Positions 56,947 to 64,000 of a stretch of 64,000 nt of DNA are shown in pieces (positions within the stretch are counted from its first letter, which is position 1; each line of letters starts with the position of its first letter). Source of the DNA: Arenibacter sp. F20364 (GTDB lineage: Bacteria > Bacteroidota > Bacteroidia > Flavobacteriales > Flavobacteriaceae). Location of the stretch: positions 1-64,000 of the forward strand of contig NZ_JALKBD010000006.1 of the NCBI RefSeq assembly GCF_023015905.1. Direction: 5' to 3'. The position numbers and the translations under genes were made by a program. The notes under the pieces are model-generated. The model made no database searches. It was given only the letters and a program-made list of their open reading frames with translations, and was not told the DNA's origin.

Positions 56947-57891
56947 CTATTTAAGAGGAGTACCCTTCAAAGGTTTTCCATTGGTAGTCAAAATCTGAAA
57001 GTGATGCACTCTATGTCCGTCGTAACTCCAGACCAAGGATTTATCGGGAGACACCTCAAACAGTTTTATTCCCTTTTGTGCCCCGTAACTGGCAATTACC
57101 GTATTTCCGTTGGGTAATCTTTGAGCTCCGCAAGGGTCAACAAATGGAGACTCCTTTACATGGGCATTGTTTATTTCCCAAACCACTTTGCCATTGGCAT
57201 CAAACTCTACCACCTTGTTTCCATGGGTTAAAGTAACTAAGGTATTGCCATTATCCAAGCGAATAGCCGTAAAGGGCCAATTTTCTGCTTCCCTACCTCC
57301 CAAATCTGCCAAATCCGTTCTAAAAACATTTACCACATTACCGTCCGGTTGGTATTCCTTAACGGCAAAGGCCAATAAATGGGGTGCCAAGTAATTTCCA
57401 TTGGGCAATTTCCTGGCCATTCGTGTCTGCATATGAATATTATCGGTATCTGGTTTTAGAGGAACACTTTTAACCACCTCCCCTTTTTTATTAACTTCAA
57501 CTATTCTTGGATTTGATCCTGATTCGGTAATCATAGTATTGCCATTGGACAAACGCACCGCAGTTCCCAATTCCATAGTTTTCTCTGCTCGGGAATAGGT
57601 GAAAACCACCTTCTTTTTCTTATTGTATTCCCGCACTTCGTCTGCCCAACAAATAAGGATATTGCCATTTTTTAAGACATAACCGTCCCTTGCGCCCTTT
57701 TTTCCGGAATCCCAAATTTCCTCTCCATCCTCTCCAATAATCCCTGTAAAATTCGGTCCCGCTATAAAAAACGAATGCCTAATTTCTTTTGCCTTTATGG
57801 GGAAAAGATCAGGTCGAAAAGTAATGGCCTGATTTACAAAAAACAGGGGGGACATCATTAATAAGAGCAGTCCTTTGCTAAAAATATTCAT
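56947..57891 (-). CDS. Exported beta-propeller protein (PQQ-like repeats)
   Basis: 314 aa with a signal peptide (LLLLMMSPLFFVNQA). It has at least five repeats of the type LPNGNTVIASYGA, LSNGNTMITESGS, LDNGNTLVTLTHG, each followed by VVEFDANGKVVWE-like strands, the arylsulfotransferase/PQQ-like propeller pattern. No catalytic or haem motif is visible, so it could be a binding or scaffold protein. The gap to DUF1501 upstream is 27 bases, and to the cytochrome/LRR gene 5 bases, so it is in the same operon. Confidence 0.85.
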   Translation of the reverse strand: MNIFSKGLLLLMMSPLFFVNQAITFRPDLFPIKAKEIRHSFFIAGPNFTGIIGEDGEEIWDSGKKGARDGYVLKNGNILICWADEVREYNKKKKVVFTYSRAEKTMELGTAVRLSNGNTMITESGSNPRIVEVNKKGEVVKSVPLKPDTDNIHMQTRMARKLPNGNYLAPHLLAFAVKEYQPDGNVVNVFRTDLADLGGREAENWPFTAIRLDNGNTLVTLTHGNKVVEFDANGKVVWEINNAHVKESPFVDPCGAQRLPNGNTVIASYGAQKGIKLFEVSPDKSLVWSYDGHRVHHFQILTTNGKPLKGTPLK

Positions 57892-57918
57892 TCGCGTGTA
57901 TTAAAATTAAAGTTTGGT

Positions 57919-59370
57919 TTAGGCTAAAATATCCTTTACAAGGTTCCCGTGAACATCCGTCAATCTCATGTCACGGCCCCCAAATCGGAAGGTCAATTGT
58001 TTGTGGTCCAATCCCAGCAAGTGCATAATGGTGGCATGTAGGTCATGTACGGTTACCTCATTTTCTATTACCCGGTAACCATATTCATCGGTTTTGCCAA
58101 AGATAGTACCTCCTTTAACACCCGCTCCTGCCATCCACATACTAAACGCGGACGGATTGTGGTCCCTACCATCCGATCCCTGTGCGAAGGGGGTTCTTCC
58201 GAATTCTCCGGTCCAAACCACCAATGTTTCCTCCAAAAGTCCACGGGACTTTAAATCCTTGAGCAATCCGGCAATAGGTTGGTCAACGGCATGTGCATTT
58301 TTTTCATGGCCTTTTTTTAAATTACTGTGCTGGTCCCACCTGTCAACACCTGGACCAACGTTGGGACAAGTAAGTTCTACAAACCTAACGCCCCTCTCTA
58401 TCAACCTTCTTGCCAAGATGCATTGAGAAGCATACCCCCTCAAATTGGGATCATCGGAATCCATGCCATACAGTTTTTTGGTGGCCTCAGTTTCCTCCTT
58501 AAACTCGGTAAGTTCTGGAATGGAGGATTGCATTTTATAGGCAAGTTCATAATTGGAAATGGCAGATTCCACGGCATCGGCCTCTCCAATTTTCCCAATT
58601 AAACTACTATCCAATTGTTTAATAAACTGAAGTTTTTCCTCCTGAAGATTTTTAATGCCTTCCCTTGGATTAATATTGGCTACAGGTTCTGGACCAGATT
58701 TAAATACAGAAGCCTGATAGGATGCCGGCAAAAACCCATTCTTAAAATTGTCCAATCCTCCTGGGGGAACCAGCCCTCCGTCCAGAACAACATAGCCAGG
58801 TATATTTTTATTCTCGCTCCCCAGTCCATAGTTCATCCAGGCACCCATACTTGGGCGTCCCTGTAAACCACTACCTGTATGTAAAAAATAATTGGCATTG
58901 GTATGTTCCGGAAAATTGGAAACCATGGATCTTATTAGAGCAATGTCGTCTACGCAGGTAGCAATATGTGGAAACAAATCACTCACCGGCATTCCACATT
59001 CCCCGTATTGCTTAAAATCCCAGGGACTTTTTAATATCTTGCCCACATTGTCGAACTGTGTGGCATCTACCTTAAATTTCTTTCTTGGGTCCTCCCCGTT
59101 CTCCCTGGTGAGACGCGGTTTGGGATCAAAGGAGTCCACTTGCGATACACCCCCATCCATATAGAGAAAGATTACGTTTTTTGCTTTGGGCAAATAATGT
59201 GGTCCCAAATAAAGGTTGGAAGCAGTTTCTAGATGACTTGCCCTTTTGCAACCAAATGGCAGGGTCCCAAAAAGGCCCATAAAAGCCAGTGACCCGAAAC
59301 CTCCGGCCGATAAGCCCAACATTTCCCGGCGGGAAATAACCCTTGGTTTAGTATTGTGATGATGGCCCAT
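57919..59370 (-). CDS. DUF1501 family protein with twin-arginine signal
   Basis: 483 aa. The Tat motif SRREMLGLSAGGFG (about residues 13-26) precedes a sulfatase/alkaline-phosphatase-like fold: FLYMDGGVSQVDSFDPKP, SNFPEHTNANYFLHTGSG, TGEFGRTPFAQGSDGRDHNP, TEHDLHATIMHLLGLDH-type C-terminus (VHDLHATIMHLLGL). DUF1501 proteins are abundant in Planctomycetes and usually paired with PSD1 cytochromes; their reaction is unproven. Its ATG overlaps the PSD1 stop by one base (TAATG), so the pair is translationally coupled. Confidence 0.92.
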   Translation of the reverse strand: MGHHHNTKPRVISRREMLGLSAGGFGSLAFMGLFGTLPFGCKRASHLETASNLYLGPHYLPKAKNVIFLYMDGGVSQVDSFDPKPRLTRENGEDPRKKFKVDATQFDNVGKILKSPWDFKQYGECGMPVSDLFPHIATCVDDIALIRSMVSNFPEHTNANYFLHTGSGLQGRPSMGAWMNYGLGSENKNIPGYVVLDGGLVPPGGLDNFKNGFLPASYQASVFKSGPEPVANINPREGIKNLQEEKLQFIKQLDSSLIGKIGEADAVESAISNYELAYKMQSSIPELTEFKEETEATKKLYGMDSDDPNLRGYASQCILARRLIERGVRFVELTCPNVGPGVDRWDQHSNLKKGHEKNAHAVDQPIAGLLKDLKSRGLLEETLVVWTGEFGRTPFAQGSDGRDHNPSAFSMWMAGAGVKGGTIFGKTDEYGYRVIENEVTVHDLHATIMHLLGLDHKQLTFRFGGRDMRLTDVHGNLVKDILA

Positions 59371-62345
59371 TATATAAGGTATATGAATTCTTTTAAATTA
59401 AAAATACTATGACAATACTCTTTCCATACTGCCAATTCTTGGTTATCCGAAGCATCTGCCTTCCCCTCCATGGTCCTTAGCATATCAAAAAAATTGGATG
59501 CCTTCTCAAGTTCTTCCGAAGTTGCCAAACGTGAAAAAGCCTGCATATAAATCCACTGTACTTTTTCCTCAAAACCAATCATTCTTTTTTCCATCAATTT
59601 TTCGGCCATAAGTTCGGCCTGTTGTGCAACCAATGGATCGTTCATTAATATCAAGGATTGCGAAGGCACATTGGTAACGTTCCTACTGCCAAATGTGCTA
59701 AAGGGAATTGGACGATCAAAGGTGGTCATCATGGGTTCCAAAAAATTTCTTCTGACCTCCAAATAAATACTTCTTCGCCCTTCCCCGTCAATGGGTCCCG
59801 ATTTCCCAGGCCGCCCACGACCTTGCATAAATTCTGTAAGATAAGTGGCTACTGGTGGCCCGTACATAGTGGAATCCAAACTTTCTGTAACGACCAGTAT
59901 TCCATCGCGAATGGCCTCAGCCTCCAACCTTCTTACAGGAAATGAAGCCAAATAAATATTATTGGGATCCTTATTGGCCAGCAAATCATTCCTTAAAGTA
60001 CTTCTTTTAAAAGTCTCTGAAGTAACTATTGCCCTTATCATGCTTTTTATGGACCAGCCATCATTCTGAAATTTAACAGCTAGGTAATCCAAGAGTTCAG
60101 GGTGGGATGGCAATTTTCCCTGAAGGCCAAAATTGTCAACAGTTTCCACAATTCCTCTCCCAAACAAATGGTGCCAAATCCGGTTTACCATCACACGGGA
60201 TGTTAAAGGATTATCCTTGTTCAACATCACCTCAGCCAATTCCATACGACCGCTACCTTCAGATTTAAATACGGAATCGCCCAATGACAATACCGATAAA
60301 AATCTCCTAGGAATATACTCCTTAGAGGGCTCCTTATAGTTGCCTCTATTAAAAATAGGACTGTCAATTCCGTAGCCATCGTATATCCCATTAAAAAAGG
60401 AATCGGTTTTTAATCTATTGACCAATTGTTGGCTGCTATCCACCACCGGTTTCAATTCAGGGAAATTTAAAGGCAATTTTCCCTTTTTAAGATCTTCGTT
60501 AAGCATTTTAACTTTGTACGGAGGGATATCCAAGGTGGCCCAATTATCATTGACCTGTTCCAAGCTAATCCCATTTTCCATATCGGCCGGCCATTCGCCA
60601 TCATAGGCAATGGCATATTGTGCCTCTATAAATGCATCCTCAGGTAGATTATATATGTGGCGCTCATAACCCCCTGGTATAATTTCAATATATGCCTTTC
60701 TGCCTTTCCAAGCCGCTACGTTAAAAACAAAATTATTCCAGTTCCCGGTATTCACCTTTTGATCCATTCCCCCATAAATGGGATTTTGGATCAATTGAAA
60801 ATTGTCTATAATTATCCGAATACTACTGTTTTGACCAAGGGCCCTAACCCCAATAAAATCTTTATCCAAGACCATATTTGGAGACCGTAAGGCTCCAAAA
60901 ATTCCCATTCCCATTGCCTTGCTGGAAGCCTTCCCCTCCTGCAATCCAAGCAATTTACCGGTAGCCGGATCTACTATGGGGTCGCCCAGGGTAGATCGCT
61001 GTCCAAAAGCAAAACCATCACTCGTCCATTCATCAAAATCGCTGCCTCTAAAATCACCTATAAGGGTATAATTTTCATTGGTCCTGGCTACTACCGTATT
61101 CTGCGCAAGTTCTGCATTTTCAGCACTATTTTTCGCTGTTGACCATTTACTGGCCACCAACTTTCGCATATAGGTTTTAAGATCGACCAATTCCTTGGCC
61201 GCCAATTTTTTGTCCTTACTAACATCGGCTGGAACAGGCGAAAACCTAGTACTTTCCATTACCCCATATAGTGCATAATAATCTGCCGCAGTAATGGGAT
61301 CGAACTTATGATCGTGACATTTTGCACAGGAAACCGTCAATCCCTGAAAGGTCTTGGTAGTAACGTCTATCATATTATCAATACGATCTGCCTCGTCTTG
61401 GCGCACATCTACAGGGCTATGGGTGCCTTCACCCATCACATAGAAAGTGGTACCGAGCCTAGATTCGGAAACTCCGGTTTCCTTATTTTCCCTAGTATTC
61501 TCCAATAAGTCCCCGGCGATATGCTCTTTCAAAATTTGATCGTAGGGTACATCCTCGTTAAATGCCCTGATCAAATAGTCACGGTATTTCCAGGCACCCG
61601 TTATGGTATAATCAAATTCGTGGCCTTTTGTTTCCGCGTAGCGCACCAAATCCATCCAATGTCTTGCCCATCTTTCCCCAAAAGCAGGTGAATTCAAATA
61701 AACATCTACCATTTTATTATAGGCCACCTTAGTGGTATCAGCAATAAATTTCTCGACCTCCTTTGGATTTGGAGGTAAGCCGGTAAGTAAATAGGATACT
61801 CTACGGATAAGGGAATTTTTATTGGCAATTGGAACTTTTTCCAACCCTTTCACTTCCATTTGCTTGCCTATTAAAAAATCGATGGCATTGGGGTCTTCTA
61901 GGTCCATTTTGGTTTCCGGGCTAATAAAGGACCAATGTTCTTTCCATTGCGCCCCTTGGTCAATCCACTTGTTCAAAAGGGCTTTTTCCCTCTCGGTAAG
62001 TTTTAGATTGGTCTCAGGTGGTGGCATTATCTGGCCAGGATCTTCATTATAAATACGCTGCACCAGATTACTTTTGGAAGTCTTCCCTGGCACAATGGCA
62101 TGACCGCCTTCTTTGAGCGCCGCCGTGGCACCTTCGTAAGTATCCAGGCGCAATTCCGCTTTTCTACTACTTGGGTCGGGACCGTGGCACAAATAACAAT
62201 TCTGTACCAATATGGGTTTTACGTGAAAATTAAAATCGACCACTTTAGGTAAAGGTTCAGAGAACTGTTGTGATCTATCACAAGAAATTCCGAGAACACC
62301 TAGGCTACAAAATAAGATCAGGACATTAATTCTACGCAAATACAT
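59370..62345 (-). CDS. PSD1-type Planctomycete cytochrome (DUF1549/DUF1553)
   Basis: 991 aa from the ATG at 62345, lipobox VLGISCDRS. Order: PSCyt1 haem domain with CYLCH (residues 50-54) and IMPPPETNLKL; DUF1549 (RRVSYLLTGLPPNPKEVEKF..WARHWMDLVRYAETKG) with a second CAKCHDHKFDPI haem-like motif; a middle galactose-binding-like segment; and DUF1553 (NPLTSRVMVNRIWHHLFGRGIVET..FDRPIPFSTFGSRNVTNVPSQSL). Two CxxCH motifs suggest a dihaem electron carrier. It heads the secreted gene row and is coupled to DUF1501. Confidence 0.93.
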   Translation of the reverse strand: MYLRRINVLILFCSLGVLGISCDRSQQFSEPLPKVVDFNFHVKPILVQNCYLCHGPDPSSRKAELRLDTYEGATAALKEGGHAIVPGKTSKSNLVQRIYNEDPGQIMPPPETNLKLTEREKALLNKWIDQGAQWKEHWSFISPETKMDLEDPNAIDFLIGKQMEVKGLEKVPIANKNSLIRRVSYLLTGLPPNPKEVEKFIADTTKVAYNKMVDVYLNSPAFGERWARHWMDLVRYAETKGHEFDYTITGAWKYRDYLIRAFNEDVPYDQILKEHIAGDLLENTRENKETGVSESRLGTTFYVMGEGTHSPVDVRQDEADRIDNMIDVTTKTFQGLTVSCAKCHDHKFDPITAADYYALYGVMESTRFSPVPADVSKDKKLAAKELVDLKTYMRKLVASKWSTAKNSAENAELAQNTVVARTNENYTLIGDFRGSDFDEWTSDGFAFGQRSTLGDPIVDPATGKLLGLQEGKASSKAMGMGIFGALRSPNMVLDKDFIGVRALGQNSSIRIIIDNFQLIQNPIYGGMDQKVNTGNWNNFVFNVAAWKGRKAYIEIIPGGYERHIYNLPEDAFIEAQYAIAYDGEWPADMENGISLEQVNDNWATLDIPPYKVKMLNEDLKKGKLPLNFPELKPVVDSSQQLVNRLKTDSFFNGIYDGYGIDSPIFNRGNYKEPSKEYIPRRFLSVLSLGDSVFKSEGSGRMELAEVMLNKDNPLTSRVMVNRIWHHLFGRGIVETVDNFGLQGKLPSHPELLDYLAVKFQNDGWSIKSMIRAIVTSETFKRSTLRNDLLANKDPNNIYLASFPVRRLEAEAIRDGILVVTESLDSTMYGPPVATYLTEFMQGRGRPGKSGPIDGEGRRSIYLEVRRNFLEPMMTTFDRPIPFSTFGSRNVTNVPSQSLILMNDPLVAQQAELMAEKLMEKRMIGFEEKVQWIYMQAFSRLATSEELEKASNFFDMLRTMEGKADASDNQELAVWKEYCHSIFNLKEFIYLI

Positions 62346-62674
62346 TGTCAAAATTTTATACTCATTGTCAAATATAAGCTTTCAAAATATTAATACCAAC
62401 CATTAAAATTGCACGGATAGGTATAAATTGTGCCTTGAAAGTACAAAAAATAAGGGTTGGACGGAGCCACAACTTACCAATACCTCAACGAGGCTTTGCA
62501 GAATAAGCGTGAGCCTGCTAAATTATTGTAAGCGCATCGGCAACCCCGAAAAGGGACTCTGTCGAAGTGACTACTATTGAGATTACCCCTTATCTGCTAA
62601 TTGACAAAAGCTGTTGAAGCCAATTAAGTATTACTTGACCAGCCAACACCTTAAAAATGGATGAAGTTCCGCTG
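62346..62674. other. Intergenic stretch upstream of the PSD1 gene
   Basis: 329 bases without a convincing coding frame. Bases 62450-62600 are less AT-rich and contain short phrases (CCCCGAAAAGGG, ACCTCAACGAGGC) of the kind seen in interspersed intergenic repeats. It should hold the promoter of the 62.3-48.3 kb row, but I see no exact TTTG-N19-TAnnTTTG match. Confidence 0.4.
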
Positions 62675-63319
62675 TTAAAATAGAAGTTCTAGATCCACTA
62701 TTTTATTAATAGAATGCTCCGCCTTGGGAACATCTCCAAAGCCATATTTGGCAAAAACAAAAGGGATTTGGTTCCCAATCGCCGCCGTATAATCTCCAAT
62801 GGTATCCCCAATATAGATGGGTTTGGCGAGTTTGTTTCTTTCAATGACCATTTTTACATTTTCAGTCTTTGACAAGCCCGTATTGCCCGAACATTCAAAA
62901 TCTTTGAAATAAGCACTTAAACCGTGAAATTCATAAAAGGCTTCTATATAGCCGGCCTGACAATTACTGACTATAAACAGATCATACTTTTTACCCAAGG
63001 TTTTCAAAGTTGCTTCCAATCCTTGGTACAATACCCCTCCGGACTCCTTAATGTCGTTCACCTCCTGTACATAGCAACTATTCATAACTTCAAATTGTTG
63101 CTCTTCGCTTAGATATGGAAATAGTTTCTTGCCTACCAAATCGTGCTGCATTCCCAAAATACCCTGTATATCTTCCTCGGAAATGGGGCTTTTAATACAA
63201 TCGAATCCATTCAAAGCTGTATGCCAGGCCTTAATACTCATGGGCATGGGGTCCCACAGAGTTCCATCCAGGTCAAAAATGATGTTTTCAATATTACCCC
63301 TTAAATCACTCAGAGCCAT
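62675..63319 (-). CDS. HAD-superfamily phosphatase (phosphoglycolate-phosphatase-like)
   Basis: 214 aa, cytoplasmic. HAD motif I is FDLDGTLWD (nucleophile Asp and acid Asp), motif II is FIVSNCQ, motif III the Lys in LSKTENV, and motif IV is IYIGDTIGD. A helical cap lies between motifs I and II, as in Gph and beta-phosphoglucomutase. It lacks the PhnX cap lysine signature that I would look for in phosphonoacetaldehyde hydrolase, so it is not put forward as the missing C-P hydrolase. It is 28 bases after the Gfo/Idh gene on the same strand. Confidence 0.85.
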   Translation of the reverse strand: MALSDLRGNIENIIFDLDGTLWDPMPMSIKAWHTALNGFDCIKSPISEEDIQGILGMQHDLVGKKLFPYLSEEQQFEVMNSCYVQEVNDIKESGGVLYQGLEATLKTLGKKYDLFIVSNCQAGYIEAFYEFHGLSAYFKDFECSGNTGLSKTENVKMVIERNKLAKPIYIGDTIGDYTAAIGNQIPFVFAKYGFGDVPKAEHSINKIVDLELLF

Positions 63320-63347
63320 TTTTCAAAAGTTTTAAATAGTTCAGGTC

Positions 63348-64000
63348 CTAAATTAAGTCGACTACCTCACCTGTTTCGGCCGATTTATATGCCGCATCTA
63401 CAATGTCCAGCACCATTTGTCCTTCCGCGAGTCCCGGAACCGGTTGTTGCCTGGTTTTGATACAATCTACAAAATGCTCCATTTGACGGGTATAGATTAT
63501 TTGGTCGCAGTGATCTTCCCTTTTTGGAAGCTCTGGGACTGTGGTTACCGAACCTTCACCTTCTTTCATTTTTAAAAATGTAGGAAACAGATTAGCATAA
63601 CCCTTTGTGCCAAACAGGCTGGTACTGGCTTCTGGTCCGTCCATATGGGGGTGCCACCATCCACTTTCTACAAGGCTTTCCGTACCATTATCCCAAGTGA
63701 TGACCAAGATTGCAGTATCGTCCACATCATAGTCCCCAAATTCCGTAGAAATCCTAGCATATACTTTGGTTGGTTTTGGATCTCCCAAGATATACCTAAC
63801 AGCATCAATGGCATGTACCCCCATATCTGCCAATGCTCCGCCCCCTGCCAATTCCTTTTTGGTAAACCAGCCAGAGGGGCCCCAATTTTCGTGAATTCCG
63901 TAGCCTTTGGTCTTAAACACTCTTCCGATAGTTCCTGAATCTACGGTATCCTTTATATAACGGGTATCGGTATCAAAACGCCACATATGCCCCACCATCA
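63348..64000 (-). CDS. Gfo/Idh/MocA family oxidoreductase, N-terminus cut by window end
   Basis: 216 residues of the C-terminal substrate domain, reading into the window from beyond 64000; the first visible ATG codon is internal. GHMWRFDTDTRYIKDTVDSG, the catalytic DMGVHAIDAVRYILG and the C-terminal DCIKTRQQPVPGLAEGQMVLDIVDAAYKSAETG are typical of the inositol/sugar dehydrogenase type. The Rossmann NAD(P) domain is outside. It probably oxidises or reduces a sugar, consistent with the HAD phosphatase and PQQ-type dehydrogenase in the region. Confidence 0.9.
   Translation of the reverse strand, partial: MVGHMWRFDTDTRYIKDTVDSGTIGRVFKTKGYGIHENWGPSGWFTKKELAGGGALADMGVHAIDAVRYILGDPKPTKVYARISTEFGDYDVDDTAILVITWDNGTESLVESGWWHPHMDGPEASTSLFGTKGYANLFPTFLKMKEGEGSVTTVPELPKREDHCDQIIYTRQMEHFVDCIKTRQQPVPGLAEGQMVLDIVDAAYKSAETGEVVDLI

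Noticed and set aside
62675-63319. HAD protein as phosphonoacetaldehyde hydrolase (PhnX), the missing step of the phosphonate locus
   Set aside because: It is 24 kb from the PLP enzyme, has a phosphoglycolate-phosphatase-type cap, and lacks the PhnX cap lysine signature as far as I can judge.

Overview
The window looks like a chromosomal piece of a marine flavobacterium (Bacteroidota, Flavobacteriaceae, in the Arenibacter/Maribacter/Zobellia neighbourhood). This rests on an OmpA protein with TSP3 repeats, a SusC/SusD pair, lipoprotein signals, AT-rich spacers, promoters that fit the Bacteroidota TTTG-N19-TAnnTTTG pattern, and typical family choices (DUF5690, DUF5009, SusD-like_2). The genus is inference. 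No tRNA, rRNA, CRISPR array, prophage or intact insertion sequence was seen.

Region 1 (1 to about 25.7 kb) is mostly housekeeping: OmpA, a decayed kbl gene, an AddA-type helicase/nuclease, superoxide dismutase, a uracil-DNA glycosylase, rsmI, tdk-alr, mscL, asd, a prolyl oligopeptidase, an ABC ATPase with arfB, a Gre-like factor, then the compact fatty-acid/ribosomal block pdxA, yceD, rpmF, fabH, accB, accC, with ribE divergent. Region 2 (25.7 to 32 kb) has membrane genes (DUF5009 acyltransferase-like, sodium:solute symporter, TauE/SafE) and a 602-residue protein of unknown function with a cysteine-rich C-terminal half.

Region 3 (32 to 44.6 kb, all minus strand) is a SusCD-type uptake locus. 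Its enzymes are not glycoside hydrolases but phosphorus-ester or phosphonate type: a DUF5690 major facilitator, SusC, SusD, a secreted alkaline-phosphatase-superfamily phosphodiesterase with chitobiase-C and PA14 domains, an exported metallo-beta-lactamase-fold hydrolase, a class III PLP enzyme resembling (R)-1-hydroxy-2-aminoethylphosphonate ammonia-lyase (PbfA), and an exported purple-acid-phosphatase-like enzyme. I read it as an organophosphonate/organophosphoester scavenging locus and regard it as the most novel system here.

Region 4 (44.7 to 48 kb) is copper handling: a CopA-type P1B ATPase and a small regulator that joins an HMA-like metal site to an AraC helix-turn-helix. Region 5 (48.3 to 64 kb, all minus strand) is a long run of exported proteins: Planctomycete-type cytochrome PSD1, DUF1501, a beta-propeller, a DUF2231/cytochrome/leucine-rich-repeat fusion, a flavin monooxygenase-like protein, a CBM9-like lipoprotein, a PQQ-type sugar dehydrogenase fused to cytochrome c, and then an exported amidohydrolase, a Tat-signal SelA-like PLP lyase and a RidA lipoprotein. 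The last three look like a deacylation, deamination and imine-clearing set placed outside the cytoplasm. A HAD phosphatase and a truncated Gfo/Idh/MocA oxidoreductase close the window.
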